Shown here: in pieces, positions 1 to 6,121 of the stretch
Layout of the letters: every line of letters starts with the position of its first letter
How positions within the stretch are numbered: position 1 is the first letter of the stretch
NCBI GenBank assembly: GCA_009787685.1
Contig: WQSV01000035.1
Location: 1 to 10,502 of the forward strand
DNA length: 10,502 bases
Reading direction: 5' to 3'
Source: Bacillota bacterium
GTDB lineage: Bacteria > Bacillota > Clostridia > Christensenellales > Pumilibacteraceae
Notes under the pieces: model-generated
What the model saw: only the letters and a program-made list of their open reading frames with translations
What the model was told of the DNA's origin: nothing
Database searches by the model: none
Translations under genes and position numbers: made by a program

Positions 1-128
1 ATGCTTTGGTCAATATTGCAAAAGACAAAAATGCACTATCACGACTCATTCACTACTCACTTGTTGAACCGCTCTACATCAGACTTCCTCAAGCGGAAAG
101 AGATTTAATTGGAGTGAAAAATCAATGA
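1..128 (+). CDS. tsaB: TsaB C-terminus (tRNA t6A biosynthesis), partial
   Basis: This is the last 41 codons of an open frame entering from the left edge (frame from base 3), ending in TGA at 126-128. The peptide ends with VEPLYIRLPQAERDL, which resembles the conserved EPLYLR..QAEREL tail of bacterial TsaB. TsaB is the inactive partner that binds the TsaD catalytic subunit in the cytoplasmic complex that places threonylcarbamoyl on A37 of ANN-decoding tRNAs. The stop overlaps the start of the next gene (ATGA, 125-128), implying translational coupling, and tsaB followed by rimI is a common order in Bacillota. Only the tail is visible, so the call rests on this motif plus the neighbour. Confidence 0.82.
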   Translation, partial: ALVNIAKDKNALSRLIHYSLVEPLYIRLPQAERDLIGVKNQ

Positions 129-586
129 TGATGAGAGAGAGAAAAGTGAGAAAAGCAACAACAAACGACATTAACAGTATTCATGAAATTGAAAAAAATT
201 CTATCAAAAGTGCTTGGAGTTTTGAGCAATTGAAGACAGCGTTTTTGCAAGAGAATTATCATTTTTGTGTTTGTGATGACGGTGAAGTTCTTGGATATAT
301 TGGTGTTAAAATAACCTTTGATGAATGCGAAATAATGAATATTGCGGTTAAGGAGTCTGAGAGAGGAAAAGGAATTGGTGGCGAATTAATAAAAGCATTG
401 GTTGAGTTTTGTCAACAAAACAAAGTGAGTCGAATATTATTAGAAGTTCGAGAGAGCAATAATACTGCTATAACATTCTACAAAAGACATGAATTTCATG
501 AGATTTTCAAAAGAAAAAAGTATTACTCTGATGGTGAAGATGCTGTCATAATGGAACAAAAATTAGTTTCATTAGCACAAGAGTAG
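125..586 (+). CDS. rimI: Ribosomal protein S18-alanine N-acetyltransferase RimI
   Basis: A 153-aa GNAT-fold acetyltransferase, the usual RimI length. The acetyl-CoA pyrophosphate loop RGKGIG is at residues 80-85. LEVRESN (106-112) and FYKRHEF (118-124) form the RimI signature; by family comparison Glu107 and Tyr119 match the catalytic base and acid. The YYSDGEDAVIM end (133-143) is also typical. The glycine usual before the final Phe of the FY..GF motif is Glu here. RimI acetylates the N-terminus of ribosomal protein S18 and possibly other proteins. GGAG at 111-114 is 10 nt before the first of three consecutive ATGs (125, 128, 131), and the ATG at 125 overlaps the tsaB stop, so 125 was chosen. 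Confidence 0.9.
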   Translation: MMMRERKVRKATTNDINSIHEIEKNSIKSAWSFEQLKTAFLQENYHFCVCDDGEVLGYIGVKITFDECEIMNIAVKESERGKGIGGELIKALVEFCQQNKVSRILLEVRESNNTAITFYKRHEFHEIFKRKKYYSDGEDAVIMEQKLVSLAQE

Positions 587-607
587 AACTCAAAATTTTG
601 GATTTCG

Positions 608-1330
608 ATGGAACTAAATGTTAATAACCTTAATATATATTATGAGAGATTTGACGGAGATTTTGGCACGCCGATTCTCCTACTTCATGGATGGGGGGCA
701 ACATCTGCCACTATGGGAGGATTGTTTCGATTTTTGAAATCCGAAAACAAGAGCGTCATTAGTGTAGATTTTCCGCATTTTGGATTCTCTGACACTCCTC
801 CAGAAGATTTCACAGTCTATTCTTATGCTGACCTAATAAAAGAGTTTTTGGATAAGTTGGGAATTGATAAAGTCCATATTATTGCCCATAGTTTCGGTGC
901 AAGGGTCGCAACTATACTAGCATCAACCCACCCGTGTTTGGTTCACAAGCTTCTGTTAACAGGCGCTGCGGGATGCAAGCCAAAGTATTCATTCAAAAAG
1001 TCGCGAAAAATTGTTGCCTACAAATTGAAGAAGAAACTAGGAATTGTTCAAAAAAATGCGGGCTCAGCGGATTATCAAGCATTGCCCCAAAGCATGAAAA
1101 AGGTTTTTGTTAGTGTTGTCAATGACCATCTGGACTATTTATTAAAACACATTATTTCTCCAACACTCATTGTTTTTGGGAAAAATGACACAGACACCCC
1201 ATTATACATGGCAAGGCGATTAGAGAGAAAAATCAAAAATTCGGCACTTGTTGTTTTGGAAAACGCTGGACACTATGCTTTCTTGGACAGAGAAAAATAT
1301 TTTTGTGCTATTGTTAATGCGTTTTTCTAA
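608..1330 (+). CDS. Alpha/beta hydrolase, substrate unknown
   Basis: A 240-aa alpha/beta-hydrolase-fold protein without signal peptide, so probably cytoplasmic. The oxyanion-hole motif LLHGWG is at residues 25-30. The nucleophile elbow AHSFG gives Ser95, with the first residue Ala instead of the usual Gly. GKNDTDTP gives the acid Asp194, and AGH gives His222, so the Ser-Asp-His triad is complete. The short basic cap between residues 122 and 180 is poorly conserved and does not point to a substrate. It starts 21 nt after rimI and probably shares its mRNA; the ribosome site is weak (TTGGAT before the ATG). No terminator hairpin follows. Function could be esterase, lipase or C-C hydrolase; the sequence does not decide. 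Confidence 0.85.
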   Translation: MELNVNNLNIYYERFDGDFGTPILLLHGWGATSATMGGLFRFLKSENKSVISVDFPHFGFSDTPPEDFTVYSYADLIKEFLDKLGIDKVHIIAHSFGARVATILASTHPCLVHKLLLTGAAGCKPKYSFKKSRKIVAYKLKKKLGIVQKNAGSADYQALPQSMKKVFVSVVNDHLDYLLKHIISPTLIVFGKNDTDTPLYMARRLERKIKNSALVVLENAGHYAFLDREKYFCAIVNAFF

Positions 1331-1349
1331 TTTTTTTGAGCCAAAACAA

Positions 1350-1378
1350 TAGACTATTTTTCAAGTTTGTGTTAAAAT
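1350..1378 (+). promoter_or_regulatory. Promoter for the Mur ligase gene
   Basis: TAGACT (1350-1355), a 17-bp spacer and TAAAAT (1373-1378) with an extended -10 TG at 1370-1371. The predicted RNA start is near 1385. This is too close to the ATG at 1392 for an SD-led start, but fits the ATG at 1431. Confidence 0.6.
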
Positions 1379-1430
1379 TAAAGTGTAGGGGATGCCGTGT
1401 TCGGTGTTTCGAAAAAAGGACTTATTTATT

Positions 1431-3038
1431 ATGCATCTAGGTTTTATCATTCCATTCACTATTATTATGTCGGTTTTGCTGACGATTTGTGGCATCAAGC
1501 TTTTTCAAATTTATCAATTGAATTCTTATCGCCACAAAGGTGTTTGGCATTGGTTCAAAGAGACGAAATTTGATTTTCCAATTCGTTATTTTGCACTAGC
1601 GCTTTTGTCACTAATCTTGTGCATGGTGTTCTTTTTTGCATTCCCATATTCCAATATTGGCAATTGGTATTATGCTGGTGGAGTGTTCTTTGTTGCATTT
1701 TGCGTTGTGTTTTGCATTGTTCAATTTAAGAAAAAACAGAAAAAACCGCTCAAAATAACACCACGTGTTCTAAGAACACTGATAGTTTCTTTGTTTTGGA
1801 ATGCTGGAACGGTTTTTGGGCTCTTGATGCTTGGAGATGTTTTGGGGCAAGGGTATTATATTAGTGCTATTAGTGCATTATTTATTCCTGCCAATGTTGC
1901 TCTTTCTTTTCTAATTCTTTATCCTTTTGAGAGGCTCAACCATATGCGCTACATAAAAAGCGCAAAACAAAAATTGAGTGTGAACCAGAATCTCATTAAA
2001 ATTGGAATAACTGGGAGTTATGGCAAGACGAGTGCAAAGGATATTTTGACAATTTTCCTTTCGAAAAAATTTAAAACTTTAAAAACACCAGCAAGTTTCA
2101 ACACTCCTCTGGGAATAGCAAAAACCATTAATGACAACTTGACGCCCGACATTGAAGTTTTGGTTGCGGAAATGGGAGCAAGGTTTCATGGTGATATCGC
2201 CGCTCTTTGTAAAATAGTTGAGCCAAAATACGCAATACTAACAGCAATTGCCAATCAGCATCTCGACACAATGAAAACGCTTGATGGTATTTTTAAAACA
2301 AAATATGAGTTGATTGCATCGCTTCCAAATGATGGGTTTGCGGTTTTTCTTGAGGGTAGTGACAGGCTTCAAAAAGCCTATGAAAAATGCCACACTGACA
2401 AAATTATTATTCAGAGTGAAAATGCAAGAGTAGAAAATGAAAGAGTGACAAGTGACGGAACTGTTTTTGATATGGTGATTGATGATGAAATGGTTTCAAT
2501 CACGACAAAACTGCTTGGAAAACATATTCCAAGCATGCTATTAATGTGTGCTGCGATGGCGAAAAAGCTTGGAGTGTCTCTTGAAGATATTAAGAATGCT
2601 TGTGAAGAGCTTGAGCCAACTCCACATCGACTTGAATTAATCAAAGCTCCCCACATGACCATTATTGACAATGCCTACAACTCAAATCCAGAAGGGGCAA
2701 AGAGAGCGCTAGAGGTTCTTGCATCGTTTGAGGGACTGAAAGTAATAATAACCCCCGGGTTCGTTGAGCTTGGGCAAGACATGGAAATTGCTCATATTGA
2801 ACTGGGAAAAGATATTGCAAAACACGCAGATATCGCAATACTAGTTGGTTCAAGCGGAGAAACAATCAAAGAGGGCATTCTCAAAGCGATTGAAGAAGGT
2901 AATGGGGATGTTTCTTTCAGCGAAAAAAATATTAACCTTGTCGCATCGCTTGATGAAGCAATGGAATATCTCAAGCAAATTGATGGAGAAAAGAAGACAG
3001 TTCTTTTTGAAAATGATTTGCCAGATAATTACAAATAA
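1431..3038 (+). CDS. Membrane-anchored MurF-type Mur ligase
   Basis: Mur ligases join an amino acid or dipeptide to a peptidoglycan precursor using ATP; MurF adds D-Ala-D-Ala. Numbering from the ATG at 1431 (535 aa), residues 1-170 are hydrophobic with about five predicted membrane helices. The ATP P-loop GITGSYGKTS is near 192-201. Further MurF-like motifs are SFNTPLG (near 222), AEMGARFHGDI (near 246), PHRLELI (near 398) and DNAYNSNPEGA (near 413), followed by the C-terminal Mur domain. The canonical soluble N-terminal UDP-MurNAc-binding domain is missing and the membrane part takes its place. An ATG at 1392 would add 13 residues, but 1431 has AAGGA 10 nt upstream and a suitable leader from the promoter. 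MurF is the nearest family; the true substrate is not certain. No ddl follows. Confidence 0.83.
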   Translation: MHLGFIIPFTIIMSVLLTICGIKLFQIYQLNSYRHKGVWHWFKETKFDFPIRYFALALLSLILCMVFFFAFPYSNIGNWYYAGGVFFVAFCVVFCIVQFKKKQKKPLKITPRVLRTLIVSLFWNAGTVFGLLMLGDVLGQGYYISAISALFIPANVALSFLILYPFERLNHMRYIKSAKQKLSVNQNLIKIGITGSYGKTSAKDILTIFLSKKFKTLKTPASFNTPLGIAKTINDNLTPDIEVLVAEMGARFHGDIAALCKIVEPKYAILTAIANQHLDTMKTLDGIFKTKYELIASLPNDGFAVFLEGSDRLQKAYEKCHTDKIIIQSENARVENERVTSDGTVFDMVIDDEMVSITTKLLGKHIPSMLLMCAAMAKKLGVSLEDIKNACEELEPTPHRLELIKAPHMTIIDNAYNSNPEGAKRALEVLASFEGLKVIITPGFVELGQDMEIAHIELGKDIAKHADIAILVGSSGETIKEGILKAIEEGNGDVSFSEKNINLVASLDEAMEYLKQIDGEKKTVLFENDLPDNYK

Positions 3039-3204
3039 AAAGAAAAAGTAGAAAACCTAATTCACGAGATTGAGTGAACAACAAAAAATCAAATTAGTCG
3101 TTCCTATTCTGAGAATTGCAGTAGTCATAATCACAAGCAATTGTCAAGAAATTCAAAAATGTGCTTATTGGTTATTGGTTTTTTAATGACACTGACAAAA
3201 CGAA
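3039..3204. other. Intergenic, no gene seen
   Basis: AT-rich spacer between the Mur ligase stop and the bidirectional terminator. It contains a 17-bp A-rich stretch (3077-3093) identical to 9909-9925 downstream of the oxidoreductase gene, which may be chance given its composition. No open frame with a ribosome site is visible. Confidence 0.5.
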
Positions 3205-3238
3205 AAAATGCCATCGCTAGGAGTTGCGATGGCATTTT
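3205..3238. terminator. Bidirectional Rho-independent terminator
   Basis: A perfect 13-bp stem (3205-3217 with 3226-3238) and an 8-nt loop. On the plus strand it ends in TTTTAA after the Mur ligase. On the minus strand it is followed by TTTTTTCG, a better U-tract, closing the small-protein/stem-loop transcript that starts near 3783. Confidence 0.85.
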
Positions 3239-3242
3239 AATA

Positions 3243-3565
3243 TAAGGGGGAGAAAATGAAAATGAACTAAATTAAAGTGTGTTGCTTGCGAGTCAGTGGA
3301 CAAATAATATTGTCAGATGACTCGCAAGACACAAGAGAGAAGAAAATGACGAATTGAAAAATATATTTTTAAACTCTTGTCCAATGTGTGTCGCGGGCGA
3401 ACTGATGACAATCATATTGCCATCAGTCCGAACAAGGACACGGTTATAAAGATATGGAGAAGAGAAAATGACGGTTTGAAAGCGTGCCACTCGCGAATTG
3501 CTTTTTCTCAATAATATTGACTAGCAATTCGCATTGGCACAAAAGAAGGAAGAAAAATGACTTAA
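3243..3565 (-). ncRNA. Tandem stem-loop RNA with repeated pyrimidine-rich linkers
   Basis: Three long imperfect hairpins lie in a row: 3484-3540 (6+10 bp stem with a 3/2 internal loop), 3378-3440 (7-bp inner and 5-bp outer stem), and 3279-3332 (4+11 bp with a 2-nt bulge). All three loops carry a version of CAATAATATTG. Read on the minus strand, the four linkers around them share TTTYAA followed within a few bases by GTCATTTTCTTCTC or a close variant. Stem sequences differ between copies while pairing is kept, which suggests selection for RNA structure. The unit lies between the 48-aa gene and a terminator, all in the direction of a strong minus promoter. I do not recognise an RNA family. On the plus strand the linkers read as ribosome site plus ATG and a stop after 2-4 codons. 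Confidence 0.5.
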
Positions 3566-3606
3566 AAGTGGGTGAGTGCAAAGCTGATTTTTTTATTTCA
3601 ATCTTG

Positions 3607-3753
3607 TTAATTTGCACGGCGATAGTGTGATTGAGGATTTCTTTCTTCAACATATCGAATGAGAGCGTTTCTTTCTTCGATTCGAATAGTTTTTGAAGAT
3701 TTTCTCAAAACGTTATTGACTTGTTTCAAAGTTTGTTCAACTTGTTTTAGCAT
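3607..3753 (-). CDS. 48-aa basic helical small protein, unknown function
   Basis: The frame from ATG at 3753 to TAA at 3607 encodes 48 residues starting MLKQVEQTLKQVNNVLRK and ending NPQSHYRRAN. GAGAGG (3764-3769) lies 10 nt upstream of the ATG, and a near-consensus promoter lies just beyond. The peptide is basic and probably alpha-helical throughout: the first 18 residues have leucine/valine spacing that suits a short amphipathic or coiled-coil helix, followed by an Arg/Glu-rich second half. There is no signal peptide, membrane segment or cysteine. It is the first element of a transcript that continues through three stem-loops to the terminator at 3238-3205. No family is recognised. It could bind the RNA downstream or regulate its own message, but that is conjecture. 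Confidence 0.6.
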   Translation of the reverse strand: MLKQVEQTLKQVNNVLRKSSKTIRIEERNALIRYVEERNPQSHYRRAN

Positions 3754-3789
3754 TTGTTTTTGACCTCTCGTTCATTGTTTGTTAACAAT

Positions 3790-3818
3790 ATATTAACATA
3801 TTATATAAGATCTGTCAA
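3790..3818 (-). promoter_or_regulatory. Near-consensus sigma-A promoter, minus strand
   Basis: On the minus strand: TTGACA (3818-3813), 17-bp spacer, TAATAT (3795-3790), with TG one base before the -10. This is one of the best promoters in the window. RNA should start near 3783, about 30 nt before the ATG of the 48-aa gene. An 8-bp palindrome TGTTAACA sits at the predicted start site. Confidence 0.8.
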
Positions 3819-3840
3819 CAATTTTTACAGAATATTTTTA

Positions 3841-3866
3841 AAATTGTTAATAAAAATTAACAATTT
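3841..3866. repeat. 11-bp perfect inverted repeat
   Basis: AAATTGTTAAT (3841-3851) pairs perfectly with ATTAACAATTT (3856-3866) across 4 nt. It lies 23 bp upstream of the -35 box of the small-protein promoter and shares the GTTAA core with the palindrome at that promoter's start site, so it could be a regulator site. Confidence 0.5.
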
Positions 3867-3882
3867 AGACATATTTACGCAT

Positions 3883-3907
3883 TTTTTTGACAAATTATGT
3901 CAAAAAA
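3883..3907. repeat. 10-bp inverted repeat with A/T tails
   Basis: TTTTTTGACA (3883-3892) and TGTCAAAAAA (3898-3907) with a 5-nt loop. It could be an operator. Its embedded TTGACA (3887-3892) also has a TAATAG 18 bp downstream on the plus strand, so it could be a promoter part. Its stem is too AT-rich for a convincing terminator. Confidence 0.4.
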
Positions 3908-3946
3908 TTTTAATAGTTTCAATTTTTTAATGAAAATTGTATTTTT

Positions 3947-3983
3947 TGTGTGAATGAGTGTATATAATTTATTATTTCACACA
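3947..3983 (+). promoter_or_regulatory. TATAAT box flanked by 8-bp inverted repeat
   Basis: TGTGTGAA (3947-3954) and TTCACACA (3976-3983) flank a perfect TATAAT (3963-3968). The arrangement looks like an operator over a plus-strand promoter, although no good -35 is at the right distance. RNA would start near 3975, just before the candidate structured RNA. Confidence 0.4.
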
Positions 3984-3990
3984 TTATATT

Positions 3991-4130
3991 ATTACAAGAC
4001 ACGATTTGAGCGTGAAGCAGTGGAGAACTTTTTTCCACAACAAAGCATTGTTTTTCTTTTAGCAGTCTCTCATAAAAGGTAGCAAGGCTTGTAATTAAAA
4101 AAAATTGTGCAACAAAATCAAGTCTTGCTA
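3991..4130 (+). ncRNA. Candidate structured RNA, strand uncertain
   Basis: ATTACAAG (3991-3998) pairs with CTTGTAAT (4088-4095), enclosing a 4-bp CACG/CGTG hairpin and a GTGGA/TCCAC hairpin (4020-4037). TAGCAAG (4080-4086) can pair with CTTGCTA (4124-4130), crossing the first stem, so the two are either alternatives or a pseudoknot. A TATAAT box precedes it and a terminator hairpin follows. No open frame is credible here. It is not recognised as 6S, SRP, tmRNA, RNase P or T-box RNA. Confidence 0.35.
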
Positions 4131-4173
4131 AAAAAAGAAAGTGTGTAGATTCATTTATAATCTACACACTTTC
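4130..4173 (-). terminator. Strong terminator, minus strand
   Basis: A perfect 15-bp stem (4137-4151 with 4159-4173) and a 7-nt loop. On the minus strand the stem is followed by seven T (4136-4130), so it ends transcripts coming from the hypothetical gene at 4762. On the plus strand the following TCCTTTT is a weaker U-tract and may end the candidate RNA at 3991-4130. Confidence 0.8.
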
Positions 4174-4194
4174 TCCTTTTAAAATGGAACATGA

Positions 4195-4216
4195 ATGCAA
4201 TAATAATGCAATAATA
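4195..4216. repeat. Two tandem copies of an 11-mer
   Basis: ATGCAATAATA occurs twice head to tail without a gap. No function is apparent. Confidence 0.6.
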
Positions 4217-4525
4217 AGGATAAAATTATTCGGGCGATAAAATACCCTCCCTACAAATAAACCGAGTTTGTCACAATGTTGGGACAATATCTTGTCGTTT
4301 AAATGAAGGCGGCGGTGGTGAATATTTTTTGAAAAGGATAGAACCAATCGGGAGACCAACTGTTCGCCCTCCCACATCTGGCTCCAGTTCTCTAGAGATG
4401 GAGGCAAAACTGCAAAGGATGTATAGCACACCTAAATTAAGTTAGTAGAAAGCGAGCAATCTGGATTGTGCCTTTTGATGCACAAGGGGACGAAAATTGG
4501 TTGCTAGCACTGTAGTATCATATTT
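4217..4525 (-). other. Long non-coding tail downstream of the 78-aa gene
   Basis: About 310 bases with no credible gene, lying between the stop of the minus-strand 78-aa gene and the terminator at 4173-4130. Local pairings are visible: TTGTGC/GCACAA, CTCCA/TGGAG with TCTCTAGAGA in its loop, GGGAG/CTCCC, and GACAA/TTGTC around 4294-4307. GC content is higher than in the flanking AT-rich DNA. It may be a long 3' UTR, a separate RNA or a decayed gene; I cannot tell which. No known RNA signature was recognised. Confidence 0.35.
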
Positions 4526-4762
4526 TTAATTAGAACTGGAGCTATTTGCATTGTTATTTGAATTAATGTTGCTCTTATTCTGACACTTGCTTCGCTGGTT
4601 TGATGCCATTAATAAATTTGCTCCGATTGAAGAGAGTAGATCGCCAATCATGTTGAGGGTGTCGGCATCCTTGATTGATTTCATTATTTCCTTTGTGATG
4701 AGGGTGTTGAGCGCCAAAAGGTCGCATTCAGTAATGTCGCACAATTTTAAGCAATTTAGCAT
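4526..4762 (-). CDS. Small conserved-type hypothetical protein (78 aa)
   Basis: The sequence resembles short hypothetical proteins of Clostridia with the pattern C-(D/E)L-x-ALxxxI ... LLGxxLxxLGxxLxxxxxQRxxC; I recall these as DUF6774, which is from memory and unchecked. Here CDITECDLLALNTLI (8-22) and LLSSIGANLLMASNQRSKC (42-60) match that pattern. The protein is probably a two-helix cytoplasmic protein of unknown role. The last 17 residues are a low-complexity Asn/Ser tail. No ribosome site precedes the ATG; instead a perfect TATAAT (4774-4769) sits 6 nt upstream, so the mRNA should begin at or beside the ATG. The in-frame stop 17 codons upstream leaves no ATG, GTG or TTG alternative. It is divergent from the XRE regulator gene. 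Confidence 0.72.
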   Translation of the reverse strand: MLNCLKLCDITECDLLALNTLITKEIMKSIKDADTLNMIGDLLSSIGANLLMASNQRSKCQNKSNINSNNNANSSSSN

Positions 4763-4768
4763 TCTAAT

Positions 4769-4796
4769 ATTATATGCTTGGTTTTCTTGTTGTGAT
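4769..4796 (-). promoter_or_regulatory. Promoter giving a leaderless mRNA
   Basis: TATAAT (4774-4769) with ATCACA (4796-4791) 16 bp upstream on the minus strand. The expected RNA start coincides with the ATG at 4762. Confidence 0.55.
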
Positions 4797-4815
4797 AGTT
4801 GATTTTTTTTGGCTC

Positions 4816-4831
4816 AACCAACGGTTGGGTT
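4816..4831. repeat. Palindrome in divergent promoter region
   Basis: CCAAC-G-GTTGG (4818-4828) extended by AA and GTT on the flanks. It lies between the divergent promoters of the 78-aa gene and the XRE regulator gene and could be an operator for that regulator. Confidence 0.4.
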
Positions 4832-4860
4832 ATGATTGTTGTTTTTTAGAGAAAATTTTG

Positions 4861-4889
4861 TTGAGTTAATTTTCCTAGTGTGTTAAAAT
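4861..4889 (+). promoter_or_regulatory. Promoter for the XRE regulator gene
   Basis: TTGAGT (4861-4866), 17-bp spacer, TAAAAT (4884-4889) with extended TG at 4881-4882. The RNA start should be near 4896, followed at once by AGGAGG (4902-4907), 9 nt before the ATG. Confidence 0.75.
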
Positions 4890-4916
4890 AAAAACAACAA
4901 AAGGAGGTAAAAAAAA

Positions 4917-5534
4917 ATGGATTTAATCAAAGTTGGTGCATTCATAGCGGACAAGAGAAAAGAAAAAGGTTTGACTCAAATTGAAGTTGCTAAAAAATTA
5001 TATTTGACTGACAGGGCGGTTTCAAAGTGGGAGAGAGGAAAAAGTCTTCCAGATGTTGCAGTTATGCAGTCGCTTTGCGAAATGCTTGGAGTAACGCTCA
5101 ATGAGTTGTTGAGCGGTGAGTGCATGGTGAGCGAAGAGAAAGAAAAGAAAGCAGAGAATGTCGCAATAGAACTTTTGCGTGAGAGAGAAGATTATGCAAG
5201 AAAAAGTTGGGTCACACTCGTTATTGCAATTGCTGGAGTGTTTGTTTTTGTTAGTTCATTGTTGTTAATGGGATATTTTATTGCTAATAATGCGCCACTT
5301 TGGATAACAATATTAACACCTGCATTAGGAACTGCGGTTGCTGATGCGTTGATAGTTGTTGTGTTTATTTTGGACAGAGTTAGAGGTTTTTTTGAGTGTC
5401 AAAAATGCAAACACAGATTCGTTCCAAGAATGGGTGACTACATAAAAGGAAAGCAAAAGATAACAAGCCGAAAACTAAAATGCCCAAACTGCAATGAGTC
5501 AACATGGTGCAAACACAAAAAGACGAGTAGATAG
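4917..5534 (+). CDS. XRE-family HTH regulator with membrane helices and zinc ribbon
   Basis: A 205-aa protein of three parts. Residues 5-66 are an XRE/Cro-type helix-turn-helix (IADKRKEKGLTQIEVAKKL, TDRAVSKWERGKSLPD), expected to bind DNA in the cytoplasm. Residues 98-123 and 128-152 are two hydrophobic membrane helices forming a hairpin. Residues 161-198 hold two CxxC pairs (Cys161/164 and Cys189/192), a likely zinc ribbon, also cytoplasmic by this topology, plus a basic tail. The layout suggests a membrane-tethered regulator responding to an envelope or metal signal, but the signal and targets are unknown. An AGGAGG site is 9 nt before the ATG. It has its own promoter and terminator, so it is monocistronic, and may control the divergent 78-aa gene. 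Confidence 0.87.
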   Translation: MDLIKVGAFIADKRKEKGLTQIEVAKKLYLTDRAVSKWERGKSLPDVAVMQSLCEMLGVTLNELLSGECMVSEEKEKKAENVAIELLREREDYARKSWVTLVIAIAGVFVFVSSLLLMGYFIANNAPLWITILTPALGTAVADALIVVVFILDRVRGFFECQKCKHRFVPRMGDYIKGKQKITSRKLKCPNCNESTWCKHKKTSR

Positions 5535-5552
5535 TGAAGAGTAAAAATAAAT

Positions 5553-5594
5553 AAAAAGTGTGCGAGCTTTGAGTGAAGTCGCACACTTTTTTTA
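5553..5594 (+). terminator. Rho-independent terminator after the XRE gene
   Basis: A perfect 13-bp stem (5553-5565 with 5579-5591) containing AAGTGTGCGA and its complement, 13-nt loop, and a run of T to 5593. Confidence 0.88.
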
Positions 5595-5702
5595 TTGAAG
5601 TATTATTGATAATGCATCTTCTGGAGGAAGGTCATTGAAGTCTACTGGTGATATTTTTTGTCTATGGTTATTATGGTTATTTTCGTTATATTAGGATATT
5701 TG
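5595..5702. other. Spacer before the repeat mosaic, no gene seen
   Basis: AT-rich sequence. AATGCATCTTC at 5611-5621 resembles the hairpin arm at the start of the repeat region (AAGCATCTTC, 5705-5714), perhaps a decayed copy. No supported open frame. Confidence 0.4.
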
Positions 5703-5990
5703 GCAAGCATCTTCAATACTCTTGTCGGAGATTGCTATTACTAGAAATCCCCAACAGAGGGGCTGAAAGCCCTTGTCAACAGTCTCCGACTGCTTTGTCG
5801 GATTTTGCTTGCATTCGCATTCAGCATCAAACGGGTCGAAGACCCCTTGTCAACAGTCTTCGACTGCTTTGTCGGGTTCTGCTTGTATTCGCATTCAGCG
5901 TCAAGAGGGTCGAAGACCCTTGTCAAGCATCTTTGATGCTTTTGTCGGAGAATTTTTAGTAATAGCAATCTCTCACAAATGGGCTGAAAG

Positions 5991-6108
5991 CCCTTGTCAA
6001 CTGTTTTCAACAGTTTTGTTGGAAACTGCTACTGCATGAAATAATCCCAACAAAGGCATCAAAGATGCTTGACAACAGTCTTCGATTGCTTTATCGGATT
6101 TTGCTTGT
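5991..6108 (+). repeat. 118-bp direct repeat, copy 1
   Basis: Matches 6282-6399 (offset 291) with six substitutions and no gaps by direct alignment. The similarity breaks at the arms of the flanking hairpins: copy 1 is preceded by a GGGCT/AGCCC hairpin, copy 2 by GGGTC/GACCC. Confidence 0.85.
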
Positions 6109-6121
6109 TCGCATTCAGCGT

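Noticed and set aside
1392..1430. ATG at 1392 as the start of the Mur ligase
   Set aside because: The AGGGG before it is directly adjacent to the ATG and the predicted RNA starts only a few bases upstream; the ATG at 1431 has a well-spaced AAGGA.
3256..3565. Four SD-ATG mini-frames of 2-4 codons on the plus strand (ATG at 3256, 3346, 3468, 3557)
   Set aside because: They are the complement of the repeated linkers; no plus-strand promoter is convincing, and the minus promoter and terminator explain the unit better. Kept only as an alternative reading.
3293..3653. Minus-strand open frames of 72 and 69 codons over the stem-loop region
   Set aside because: They run through hairpins and lack credible ribosome sites; the 69-codon frame starts inside the 48-aa gene in another frame.
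4020..4045. DnaA-box-like TTTTCCACA and AT-rich surroundings as an origin of replication
   Set aside because: Only one such box was noticed and there is no dnaA or dnaN nearby.
4162..4431. 89-codon minus-strand open frame
   Set aside because: It ends inside the terminator stem, has no ribosome site, and its composition is not protein-like.
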